From: Hortaea werneckii
Taxonomy: Eukaryota > Ascomycota > Dothideomycetes > Mycosphaerellales > Teratosphaeriaceae
Length of the DNA: 64,000 nucleotides
Assembly (NCBI GenBank): GCA_037044905.1
Contig: JBAOKB010000118.1
Coordinates: forward strand, 620,001 to 684,000
Direction of reading: 5' to 3'
In this document: in pieces, positions 21,290-32,419 of the stretch
Layout: every line of letters begins with the position of its first letter
How positions within the stretch are numbered: position 1 is the stretch's first letter
Program-made: the position numbers and the translations under genes
Notes under the pieces: model-generated
The model's database searches: none
What the model saw: only the letters and a program-made list of their open reading frames with translations
What the model was told of the DNA's origin: nothing

Positions 21290-23080
21290 AGTAGGAGGGA
21301 GATAGGTATAAAGAATAAAATTACGTAAGTTCTATCTAGCCTTTAATAGTCTACCCTATCTCTATATCTTCTATTCCGACATAAGTATTATCCTTTTTGT
21401 CTTTCTCTTTCTTCTTTAGCTTCGCCTTACGGCTAACTTGCTTTATTTTCTCTTTATTATCTTTATTCTTAGTTAGCTTCGGTTTACGGCTAAGAAGCTT
21501 ACGTCGAAGCTCCTTATTGTCTTTTGTAAGCTTCGTTCGTATCTTTACTATCTCCTCGCGATCCTTCTTAAAATTAATTTGCTTTAGGATTATTCGCTTA
21601 GCCTTCCTTATTGTATTATACTAGTTTGTTACTAGCTATTGCTCTACTAGCTCGGCGCGTCCTAGAACACTTAAGGACTCTAGAATCTTTATAGTCTTTC
21701 TAAACCTACCTATAGTATTATAAGTTTATTAAAAATAGGATTGCTAGCGTTTCCTAATCTTACTAGACTTGTTTATAACTACTCCTCTTTACTCGTTAAC
21801 CAAATTCTAGTAACTTGTCTTAGAGTTATCTAAAGTAGTTATCGCTCGCTTCTCTAGTACTACTAACTCGCCGTTATTACTCCTTTTTGTTAGAATATGT
21901 CGTTTGTCCTAATAGAGTAGTCCTTTTATATTAAAGAAGGCTAGGGCTTTGTCGTTACATTAATATACGCTAATCTTTATATCTAGGATAATATTAATTG
22001 CCTATTTATCGCTTACTTTTAGCTCTATATTGCGGGGTTTATTAGTCTACCTATACTTAAGCCTATAAGCCTTTGTACGATTCCTCTTCCCTTCTACTCT
22101 AGCTTTTATAAGTCGGCCTTAGGAGAGTACTAGCCTACGTTACTTCTTTAGTACTAGTACTTTCTTATCGCTATTCTCGTACTTCTCCTTAGTACCTTTA
22201 TACTCGTCTTTATTTACTATCCCGTCTAACTCTAGCTTAGTTACATAGACTAGTACTTCTAAATCCTAAGAGGTACCTCGCTTTCTCTTCTATAGGCTTA
22301 GAAACGTCGCGTCGATTATAGTGTCCTAGCGAAATTTAGTTTTAATAGTAAAACCTAGCTCTAGTATTAGTAATAGAACTATCTTAATAAGGCGGTAGGT
22401 AGGATTATACGTCTCGTTATAAGTCTTTACTAACTTTATAATATAGTCTCTCGTATTCTATACTATAGTCCTATCTATCCTCTATACTTCTATATACTTA
22501 TCCGCTACTTGTAGTAACGACATAGTACGGATGTCTACGTCTAGCTATAATAAAACTTTCTTAAGCTCTACTATACTTCTTTAGGCATAGTAAAATCTTT
22601 TCTCGGCCTTCCCCCTTAAATATTCCTCTACTACTATTGCCCCCCTAGGATCGTTATGTTTCTAGAAGATCTCGTCGTTTAGAGATTAGAAGTTAACGAG
22701 GAAGTCTTTAGGGTCTACTACCTTAATTATCTTTAGGTATACTCTCGCTCCTATCGTACTCGTATTATAGGACGCCTACATTAATATTAATATATCTCTT
22801 ATCTTTTTCTAGTCCTTCTTGTTGGCATCCCTCTAACTAGCTAAGTACTTTTAGTACTAGTCTATAATCTTATAGCCTTAGGGAACCTCGTGTATTTACT
22901 TAAATTCCTCTCCTTTCTTAAAACTACGAATTTCCTCTAATAAGTCTCGTACGAAGTTAGGGCTTAGTATAGTGTTCTATACTATTATTGCAACCGGCCT
23001 AGGCGTCCTAAGTAAGTCGCTGCTTTAATACTTTTCCCTAAACTGCCTTAGTATTAATGTTTAATTTAGTTAGATTTTGT
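21290..23080 (-). pseudogene. Decayed gene B, copy 2, lysine-rich coiled-coil protein
   Basis: On the minus strand, a long frame appears from about 22300 down to 21300 when TAG/TAA are read as former Trp/Gln. The C-terminal part is very rich in Lys, Arg and Glu with heptad-like spacing (for example KIRTKLTKDNKELRRKLL, near 21500-21560), a likely coiled coil. This resembles the charged C-terminal tails of Fot1/pogo-type transposases, but I see no DDE catalytic core, so that is only a suggestion. A hydrophobic plus-strand ORF at 21397-21624 is the mirror image of this region. Gene B is divergent from gene C, with the 93-bp and 43-bp arrays between them. Confidence 0.45.
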
Positions 23081-23394
23081 AACATCTATAGAATAGTCTA
23101 AATAAAGTCTTGTAATCTAGATAGTACTAAGATTATTGTATAGTTACCGGATTGTCGATTTGTTATTAATTAATTAGTTTATATTAGACGCCTATAAGGT
23201 TTATTCTTAGAATAGCAATTAGACGAGTTTGCTCCACCCTAGTATATAAAAATCTCTACTACTATAACTAGTACCGCCCGTTAAATATACAAGGCGTCTT
23301 ATCTACTATTTAATAAACGTATACCTATTTACTTACTATATACAATTCTATAACTAGCTAAATCTAATACTACTACCCTAAGTATAGCGTAATC

Positions 23395-23780
23395 TTTAGA
23401 TAGAAGAGTAGATAGAAGTAGGAGAGATCGATGCTATAGTTCTATAGATAGATAAACCTAATACTTCTACTTAAGCGTAGTATAATCTTTAGATAGAAGA
23501 GTAGATAGAGGCGAGAGAGATCGATACTATAGTTCTATAGATAGACAAATCTATTACTTCTACCTAAGCGTAGCGTAATCTTTAGATAAAAGAGTAGATA
23601 GAGGTAGGAGAGATCGATACTATAGTTCTATAGATAGACAAACCTAATACTTCTACCTAAGCGTAGCGTAATCTTTAGATAGAAGAGTAGACAGAGGCGA
23701 GACATTTTAATACTATAGTTCTATAGCTAGATTAGTTTAATAGATATTATAGAAAGCGGTACAAGCTTAAGATAGAAGAG
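23395..23780. repeat. 93-bp tandem repeat, copy 2
   Basis: Unit starts at 23399, 23492, 23585, 23678 and 23771, exactly 93 bp apart. Better conserved than copy 1, and it reads in one frame as a 31-residue unit containing EEWIEAGEIDAIVLWIDK. The period and register match the array at 10380-10740. Confidence 0.85.
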
Positions 23781-24059
23781 TAGTTTAGATATAAAGATAG
23801 GATACAAAGTCCCCTAGGCTAGGTTATACGCCTAAAAAGAATCTAGTTATAGTAATTAAACAAGTCTTAAGTACTTTAGTATCTAACTTAAGCCTAGTTA
23901 GAAGAGCTTATTCGATAATAAATAGTACTAGGTATATTTAATAACTCTCTTGCCCTACTCTACCTATAGAAGACATTATTATTATTTATATAGTATTACT
24001 ATAAAGCGAATATAGAGAACTAGTCCTATTTCTATAAAGATAATAATCTACCCTCGCAA

Positions 24060-24480
24060 GATATTAGGCCCTTTATAAAGAGGTACTTAACTACCTAGAT
24101 AGAAATATAAGACCGCTTTCTAAAGCTAGTCGCCTACTTAAGTAGAAATATAAGACTGCTTTATAAAGCTAGTTACCTACTTAGGTAGAAAGGTAAAACT
24201 ACTTTATAAAGCTAGTTACCTACTTAGGTAGAAAGGTAAGACTACTTTATAAAGTTAGTTACCTACTTAGGTAGAAAGGTAAAACTATTTTATAAAGCTA
24301 GTTACCTATTTAAGTAAAAAGGTAAGACTACTTTATAAAGCTAGTTACCTACTTAGGTAGAAAGGTAAGACTATTTTATAAAGCTAATTACCTACTTAGG
24401 TAGAAAGGTAAGACTACTTTATAAAGCTAGTTACCTACTTAGATAGAAAGGTAAGGCTACTTTATAAAGTAGACTACTCT
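24060..24480. repeat. 43-bp minisatellite, copy 2
   Basis: Units at 24111, 24154 and 24197 onward, a 43-bp period, at the collinear position upstream of the helicase remnant. Units are more homogeneous than in copy 1, suggesting recent unequal exchange before or between rounds of RIP. Confidence 0.88.
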
Positions 24481-24889
24481 CTCTACTAGTATATATTATT
24501 ATAGCCTACCTTAGCTAACTTAGAGTTATTAGACATACTATAGTCTTATAAATGTAATATATAAAATACGTTAGCTTAATTATAAGTAGAAGTTAACCTT
24601 AGTTTATACTACCTATATATAATACTTTTGCTACCTAGTCGTGCTTTCCCTTTTCTTTCTTAACGCGCTTTCTACTTTATACTTATTTACCTTCTTTACA
24701 AACCTCTATATATTATACTTTTGTCTTTAGTACTAACTAATACATAACTAATCTATCTAATAACAAGAGTATTATAACGTTCCCTATTATTATTAGTGCC
24801 TATCCCTTTAAACTACTATAAAGAGTGTAGCTACTACTTATTATAGCGCCGCGTTCTGCTAGTAACCTCCTACTATCCTAGATAAGGAA

Positions 24890-27800
24890 GACGAAGTAGA
24901 GCTAATTTATACGCGAAGACTTTAAAAACTATAGAAGTAATAATACTAACTTTATTAAGGAGAAGGTGCTAAAGCTAGGCATTAATAGAGTAGAGTAGGA
25001 CGAGGCGTAGGTAGTAGCGAGTAGAGAGATTATAGAAAGAGGTCTATAGGATGTTTGTATAAAGCGTATATTTATAGATAGCTTTAAGAGTACTAATAAC
25101 CTCGAATATTACAAAATAGATATTAAGGTAGTTACTATAGAACTTATAAGGGAGTTCTCGAGTATGTTTCTAGTAAACATAACGCCTTATTACTAACGCT
25201 TTATATTAGAGCGACTTGTTAGAAATCTTCTTCGCAATAGAAACTAGCCTTCCCGCCATTCTATATTAGACCTAAATAACTACTATATACTAGGCCACGT
25301 AGATAGTTAATACGTAAAAGAAGGCATCCTAATATTAGACCTTATCCTAGATATAGAGTATATTAATCTATCTACAACCTAGGAAAGCGAAGACACTAGC
25401 AATACTAGCCTAATTATAGAGCTAGGACCGATTATAGTTTGACATTTAATAGGTATAGACATCTAGTAGTTAAACAACGGCAATTTTAGGCTATCTATCG
25501 ATAACCTTCGTAAATATACCTTAACTTAAGCTAAATACTATAAGAGTACTAGTAAGAAATGCTCGCTAATATTTATAAACCCCTACTCTAGAGTAACTAA
25601 CCGCGCCAATAACAACGAACAACTTACTACTACTATTATAAAGCAATATACTTATAGTACTACAAGTATAACTAGTCGTATTAAGTTCTTTGTTATTCTA
25701 TAAGATATCGAAACACTTTCGCCTAGTATGTTTTTAGGACTATCCTCCTATATATATACTAATATTTTCTTTAGATAATATTAAATGGATTATAGATAGG
25801 GTCTACGAGTTATTAAAAGGATATATAACTTCTCGCTTGCTGCTGCTAGGATAGTATAGTTTAGAAGATATAGGTAATAAGCTACCTAGTACTTATTAAT
25901 TAGAAGACGATAATACCGATAGCTAATACTTAGATAGCTATTTGTTCCTAGAAGACAATATAGTTCCCTTTAGAAACAAATTCCTATACTAGATAGAGAA
26001 GAATAGCGAGAAGGCGAAGTCGACAAACGTAAAAGATAATACTAATTTAGAAATTAAAGTAGTCGACGAGAGACTAGCTATAGGCTTCGAGTAAACGCTA
26101 CCCCTAGAGGACTTCGACAACAATAAAGTTTTTTAAGCTTTAATAGAAGCTACTATAGATAATAAACAAGCGCTAGACTAGTAAGTTAATTAGTAACTTT
26201 ATATATATAAAGTAGTATTTACTAACTTTAAGATTAGTATACAACTTAAATAGAAGCGCGATTCCGAGTAGCTAAATAAGGTATAGATAGAAGACATTAC
26301 TTAGATCTTTAATGTCGATCCTAGCCGCCTCTATTTATCTAAGATAGCTATCCCGCTCTAGTACTAGAAAGTTTGCCTAAAACTATATTAGCTTTTTAAT
26401 CTCGGTTTCTAAATCCTACGTAACAATTCTAGCCTTCTCGCTAGTTATATAAATAGTAACGAGCCTAGTATAGGAAAAACTATTATAATGTTGTTATTAC
26501 TATAGTATTAATAGGAGTAGGTAAAGGCTAAAGGCCTAGTAGAGGACTCCTAGAAGAAGAAAGATAGAAAGCACTTGCTTAAAGGCAAAGAGAATAATGG
26601 TTCTAAACTATGTCTAAGCTAGTAATCTATGTCTATTAGCTACCTATATGTCGCGAAGAAATTCCGCGACGCTCTTAACCCTCCTAAAGGCATTAATATA
26701 GTACTTACCCCTACTAGACTTATTAACGACTTTTGTAGGAAGTTCTATAAGTATCTTAGGATTAAGGATACTAGCTTTAAGCTCCGAAGCTTGTACAAAG
26801 ATTCTTTAAAGGTTCTATAGAACGACGAAATCCCTATCTACCTAATTAGTAAAGGTAATAAATAGCAGATTTAAGTAGGATTTATAGATTGTTAAACTAT
26901 AGAAGAAGCCTAAGACAAGAACAATAAGACTAAGGCGCCCGTCGAGCTATAGAAGTATATTATTGTATAGTCTAAGGAGAACTACTCTACTATATTACTA
27001 AGAGATAACAAAGGAAAACTAAAGGCGAAGAATAACGGCGACCGTCCTCTCTATATAGAGTTCGACGGGCAAAACAACTAGGGCAAACCTATTATACTTA
27101 TACTTTACTACTACCTAATCTCCCTAATAATAATCGACGAAGTATATACTATTAAGAATTAGGCTATAGGCTTATTCGAATCCCTAGGACGCGTAAACTT
27201 TAATGTTACTACGCGAGCGACTTTCGCTTCCTATACTAGTATTCTATAGGACAATAGATTAACGAGTGTAGCTAGCTAACTTAAGATTATCTACTAATTT
27301 AGCAGCCTAGATAAGGATAGCGATAAGCTCGACGAATACTCTTAGAATAAGTACCCTTAGCTAAAGGAGTTTACTCTAGAGAGTATAGAGGCACTTATAA
27401 AGTAGTTTAGAACTACATATTAATAAAGTTGTAGGAAAAAGGATGCTTAAAAAGTTAAGTCGCTAATAGAGGTTACTAATCGTTTCTAGGCTATAATCTA
27501 TTACTTCTACATTCGCTATATACTAGATTCGGAATAGAACGGTAAGAGGATCCTCTTAGTTAATAGACTACTAGTTTAGAACATTAATTGTTGGATGTCT
27601 AATCGCGAGCGTACGTAGGTAAATAATCTTCTTAGACACTAAGCGAAACGCCTTAAGGATATTTATAGGGAAGACTTAACAAAAGCTTAGACCTCGTTCC
27701 TTAGTTTTCTTATAGTAGTATAAGTCTATATTAACTTTCCTACCTTAATAGACGAGTAGCTTAAGAACAATATAATAGAATAGGTTAAAGATAATTATCT

Positions 27801-28557
27801 GTTTAAAAAGGATAAGGACTATAACGAGTTCGAGATATAGTAGACCTTTAGCTAGGTTAAAACAATAGGCTAGGTTAGTAAGAACTCTACGACCTACCCT
27901 TATCGACATTTTATTTTCTAAATTAACTAGGGAAACGTAAAGATAAATAAGATACAAAGAACGTTAATATAGAAGTTCGCTATATTAGAGTAGGAAGGGA
28001 GGAAGGCGCTTATACTTAGCTTCGTCCCTCTCCCTATATATATTATATTTCTAGTAAGCTATAACATTGTTCCCCTTTTAAAGCAAATAAGCTAACCGAC
28101 TTATAGTATATAGAGCGAACGTAGGGGTTATATAGCAAGTACGTCTTCGTCTATTCGAGCATAAGCTACTAAGAGAGGGGCAAAATTGTAAAGAAATTCT
28201 AGGAAGGCTAGAAAAGTAGAATACTATATATCTTGTCGACTAGCAAAATCCTAGAAGCAGGCTTAGATCTTATAGAAGCTAACCTACTCGTTTTATAGAA
28301 TTACGATTATAGTCGCAAGGCTATTATATAGGTCTGTAGTAGAGTCTCTTGGTAGGGCCAAACGAGGCGGGTTACTACTCTACGATTTTTGGATAATAGC
28401 GTTAATCTTAAGAGAATTATAGAAGATAGGAACAAGATTATAGCGAAGTTTAACAAGTTAGCGAGTAAGAGGGACGCCGATAATACGTCTAACTAGGAGA
28501 GACGCTAGGTTATAGTAATTAGTAAGGATAAGGATAATAATAATAATAATAATTAAG
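24890..28557 (+). pseudogene. Decayed gene C, copy 2, SNF2-family helicase remnant
   Basis: Reading TAG/TAA as former Gln/Trp, a long plus-strand protein appears with helicase motifs in order: P-loop EPSIGKT (motif I) at 26461-26481; LTPTRLI (motif Ia) inside a surviving 63-codon open stretch at 26629-26820; IIDEVY followed by TIKN (motif II, 27130-27159), where TAT is probably a RIP-changed CAT (DEVH); an alanine/threonine block before QDNRLTS (motif III region, about 27220-27260); and GLDL...AN (motif V) with VCSRVSWxGQTRRV (motif VI) at 28260-28380. GQTRxV after motif VI is typical of SNF2 ATPases rather than RecQ. The frame shifts at least once between motif II and motif V. The gene ends in an Asp/Asn-rich tail at about 28545. 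SNF2 proteins remodel chromatin or DNA; the role here is unknown. Confidence 0.62.
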
Positions 28558-28839
28558 TCGATTTAGAAAGTTAGTAGTAGTAGAAGGGATTTTAGATTAT
28601 AGTCTAAAGAATAGTAGATAGCTAGGTTATATTAAATTTAGAACATAGTAGAACTATTTTGTTCTATATAGAACTTTATAAGCGTAAGTTATATACTATT
28701 TTAAATGTTCGACCTTTCTAGTTAAATAGTTAACTACTCGAGCCTTACTAGTACTACCTGTTATCCTCTAGCTAAGCAAGTCTATATATAAAGAAATACC
28801 TTAAAAATAATCGTTAGAATATACGCTAAGCTAGTAGGC

Positions 28840-29240
28840 GTAGATAGCAATCTCTAAAGTAGGTACTCGCATATATAACTACCTCTAAAGTAGGTACTCG
28901 CGTATGTAACTACCTCCGAAGTAGGCGTTAGCGTACGTAACTACCTTTAAGGCGAGTATTAGTATGCTTTTTAATCTTTAAAGCGGGCGCTACTATACAC
29001 AACGACCTTTAAAGTAGGCGCTACTATACGCGACAACCTCTAAAGTAGGTACTCGCGTACGTAACTACCTCTAAAGTAGGTGTTAGCGTATATAACGACC
29101 TCTAAAGTAGGCGCTAGTATACGTAACAACCTCCGAAGCGGGTATTAGCATGCTTTTTAATCTTTAAAGTAGGCGCTGCTATACGTAACGACCTCTAAAG
29201 CGGGCGCTAGCGTACTTTTTAATCTTAGTTAAATCTATAA
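28840..29240. repeat. 31-bp minisatellite, copy 2
   Basis: Same 31-bp family (units at 28881, 28912 onward), again just downstream of the helicase remnant. It marks the right end of the homology between the two large units. Confidence 0.87.
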
Positions 29241-29333
29241 AGGCGGGTGCTACTATATACTACCTTCTAACTATTAGATTGTTATATTGTATCTATAAAT
29301 TATTAATTCTAGGTAGATACTACTAAGCTTTCT

Positions 29334-29756
29334 AGCTATATAGCTAAGGATGTTAAGTAAGGGGTTAATCTAGCTATATATTAACAAAGCTACTATATAT
29401 AGTAGAAAATAATATACTTTTCCTTCTTAATCTACCTCTAACTTTTAGATTATTATATTGTATCCTTTAATTACGCTCGTAGCTAGGGATTTCTATAAGC
29501 TATACTATATATATCTAGTACTAGCTATAGAAGAAACTAGTATACTATAGAGCTAAGAGTTATAGAGTAGGTAGAGCCCTAGTAGAACTTAGTATAGTAT
29601 AGTATATCTATTAGTAGGCTATATACTTAGTAATAGTCTCTATAGATATAAGGTAGATTAAATAGGAAAAGTATATTATTTTCTACTATATATAGTAGCT
29701 TAGTTGTTATATAGCTAGATTAACCCTTTACTTTATATCCTTAGCTATTATAGCCT
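29334..29756. mobile_element. Foldback/MITE-like element with about 103-bp inverted arms
   Basis: Positions 29334-29436 and 29652-29756 are inverted copies with few mismatches and a perfectly matching core of more than 35 bp around a CTACTATATATAGTAG palindrome. The 215-bp centre has no coding potential. Both arms have changed in parallel, which suggests they were already paired before or during RIP. A roughly 38-bp direct repeat (TCTAACTATTAGATTGTTAT near 29266 and its variant near 29436) flanks or overlaps the left arm. No autonomous partner is visible. Confidence 0.65.
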
Positions 29757-31320
29757 CTACCTCTACTAGTATAGAGGTCTAGATTTAGCTCTACTTTATA
29801 TAAATAAATAATATACTTTCGGCTTTATACCTCTCTATAGTACTACTATATTATAGAATATAGCTTAGAGGTTCGCTATAGTATTCTTCGTAATTATTTT
29901 TATTATAAGCTTTTATATAGAGATTTTAAGGTCTATAGTAGAAGTAATATACTCTAGCGCTTAGTATATAGTTAATTACGCTATTAAAGCTATAGGAGGT
30001 TAAGAGAACCTTTTACTTAGTTAATTACAATAATACTACTATACTAAACTATATATAGGCTAGCTAAATTAAGTAAAACCTAGATTACAAAGCTCTATAG
30101 CAATCTAGCGAAAGGTATACTTCGCGTAGCCCTCTAAATAGGCCCTAGAGTTAGCTAACTATAATCTCTACTATATACGTAACTCTACTATAGGCTATTA
30201 ACTCCTTTAAGAGTTAGATAAAAAGTAGGTCTATAATATTCTATACTCTAAAGAGTACTATAAAGTAGATCTAGTAGATAAAAAGCTAATTATAGTCTAT
30301 AGAGGCCTACTAAAGCTAGCGCTTAGTAAGCTAGACCTTTATTACTAAGAGCACTATATTAAATACCTTTTAGCCTTCTATAAGGACTATATATTACTAA
30401 TAGGGTATAATAAGACCTCTATTGCCTTTAGAGGCTCTAAGAACTAGTACTTTCTAATACTACGAGGTGCTATAGTATACTCTAATTTAGTTTAACTAGC
30501 CTTTATTATCTAGTAACTAGCCGCTTTATATAAAGATACCTATATAACTTAACTATATATAGCTTAGAGTAGTTAGTTAACTAAAGAGGTTAAGGACCTT
30601 ACTTGTCGACTATAGGCTTAGAAAGAGGTCCTATAGGCTACTATAGAGTAAAAGCGCTAAAGTGCTAAAAATAATCTATCTAGTAAAGAATATTATAACT
30701 ATTTATACTATATCGCTTCTATAAAGGCTAATTAAGTAGCTTAATCTTATAGGTAAAGAAATTAAGGGCCTTGTTAAAAGTAGTTAAAGTACTTCTTTAA
30801 CGAAAACTATATACTATATTATAATAATAATAAAGGCGGTATAGACTTTATATAGTATGCCTTTAAATAGTATAAAAAATGCTCTTTCTATACTACTATA
30901 AGATAAGGGACCTTAATCTATCTATAAGAGTCTATATAGTTAAGGATAACGTTAGTACTTACTATAAAGCTCGTTAATTACTAGTAGATTAAATAGAGCG
31001 CCTTAGTATCTACTTTCTTAATATACTAGCCTACTTACTAGACCTCTACCCTTATAAATACCTTTATAAGCTTTAAAAGAAGGCTCTCTATAAGTATCGG
31101 ATTAGTATAAGGAGTGCTTTAAAAGTAACAAAGGGTAAAGCAATTGCTAAAGCTTAGCGCGTATAGTACTTTAATATAGATTTCGACAACTACGTTAAAT
31201 AATATATAAAGATTAGCTATTTTCGAGGTCTATCTAAGAGAGCGAAGGCTGTAGATCTACCCTATAGCAATAGATACAAAGATAGTATATAGATAAAGCA
31301 ACAACACCTTTATAAAGCTA
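29757..31320. other. Unidentified decayed sequence, right end of RIP block
   Basis: TpA-rich and stop-riddled like the rest. Short stretches (about 30900-31240) could be former coding sequence on the plus strand if TAG/TAA are restored, but no motif is recognisable. Composition becomes normal within about 20 bp at 31320. Confidence 0.5.
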
Positions 31321-32419
31321 ATCCACATCAACTTAGAGGCTTGGCACTGCATCTAGACTTTCGCACCAGCGGAGGTACGCCGACCACGAATCTTCACGGT
31401 CGCGGTCCGGCAGACACCCGTCCGCGAGAATCTATCAACCGCTATGATGGCGTGCGTACTCCTGAAACAGAACCCTCCCCGAGAGCTTCGACAGGTGAGG
31501 TGTCAGGATAGGCAGCTGTCGAGGAGAGCAGGAGGTGGCAGTAGTGGGAGGAGTGGCCGTCAGGTGCCGGCCCGTCGTCAGTCCAAACCGCTACTGTTCT
31601 ACTGTGCCTACACGCGCATATCCGAGAGCGTTACTATTGCAGGTCTAGGTATAGCGGGACGGTTTTTACAGGCAAAGTTTCTGATTGAGGTATAGCATTG
31701 ACCTATTGCTACAGCACATGTTCGGCGATTCCAAAAACCATGCCGGCCAATATACCGTTCCGGTAGACTGTTGCGCAGACCATGATGAGCCTGTAGGCGG
31801 CACGATTCATGCATCCGCTCTGGGTACCTCCACACACCGATCAAATCCTGTCCAAATAATGGGTTGTCGGGCGCACGATCACGTCGCAATGCCGGTTGCA
31901 TGACTCCATCGCGAACATCAATCCACTACTGCTACTACTGACGATCCATAAACACCCTTCAAAGCAAGAGAGCTGAAAAAGAAACACTTATGCAGGTCGC
32001 GCGAAGCTACTGCAACATGCATGCGCTTCTGCGATGGCGTCTGCAGCGCGCGTGTGGCTGAGTTCGGTCGAGAGCGACTCCCGCTGCGCTGCGAGCTGGA
32101 GCCTATAAGGGCAGAATCCCCGCCCACCTCCCATTCAGCTCGATCACCGCGACCCTCGTCTACGACGACGCCACCCCTCTACCTCACTAACCCGCCTCCC
32201 ATCCTATCTCTCCTCACTCCTCCCACAGGGCGCGCATTACATTATCCATCGTTGTTCAAACCCCAGCATCATCTTGTTTCCTCCATTTTATTTTCTCGTT
32301 TCCTCGTCTCAACGCTCATCAGGCGCCGTCCAACCCCATCATCATCGCATTGCTTACTCAACATATATCCGCTAGTCGGACATAGTCGCACCCAGTCAAT
32401 AATCACATCAAACGTCGCC
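31321..32419. other. Intergenic, between RIP block and first gene
   Basis: Normal composition. Only short ORFs without recognisable content. A pyrimidine-rich stretch (about 32130-32300) precedes the first gene and is typical of fungal promoters and 5' UTRs. Confidence 0.6.

Larger units (their letters stand above)
17320..29240 (+). repeat. Large multi-gene repeat unit, copy 2 (RIP-degraded)
   Basis: The more complete copy. It carries decayed gene A (plus), the 52-bp array, decayed gene B (minus), the 93-bp and 43-bp arrays, decayed SNF2-like gene C (plus) and the 31-bp array. Divergence from copy 1 is substantial, including indels and changes that are not C-to-T, so the duplication is not recent. 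I could not find terminal inverted repeats, LTRs or target-site duplications bounding the unit, so its ends are approximate and its mode of spread is unknown. Confidence 0.72.
6017..31320. other. RIP-degraded AT-rich block (heterochromatin-type)
   Basis: About 25 kb in which almost every frame on both strands is closed by TAG/TAA. TpA is extremely frequent, while CpA and TpG are nearly absent; CpG is retained. For example, nt 7501-7560 contain no CA and no TG but about five CG. This is the product of CpA-to-TpA (and TpG-to-TpA) change on both strands, the hallmark of RIP in Pezizomycotina. Reading TAG/TAA as former CAG/CAA/TGG restores long plausible frames (listed separately), so the block is old coding repeat DNA. 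No intact gene is present. Such islands are usually H3K9-methylated and silent, which is known from the class and not shown here. Both borders are abrupt: the LTR at 6016 and gene-type DNA from about 31320. Confidence 0.93.

Noticed and set aside
21397..21624. 75-codon hydrophobic ORF, a candidate membrane protein
   Set aside because: It is the plus-strand mirror of the lysine-rich decayed gene B on the minus strand; antisense of Lys/Glu codons gives Phe/Leu/Ser.
27745..27957. 70-codon hydrophobic minus-strand ORF
   Set aside because: Antisense shadow of the decayed SNF2-like gene, which reads better on the plus strand.
17320..29240. The large repeat unit as a Starship-type giant element
   Set aside because: No recognisable tyrosine-recombinase (DUF3435) gene at the left end and no cargo-like host genes; the unit is also small for that class. 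Not excluded, but unsupported.
31444..31903. Several short ORFs on both strands just right of the RIP block
   Set aside because: Mutually overlapping, Arg/Ser-rich, no domain and no family resemblance.
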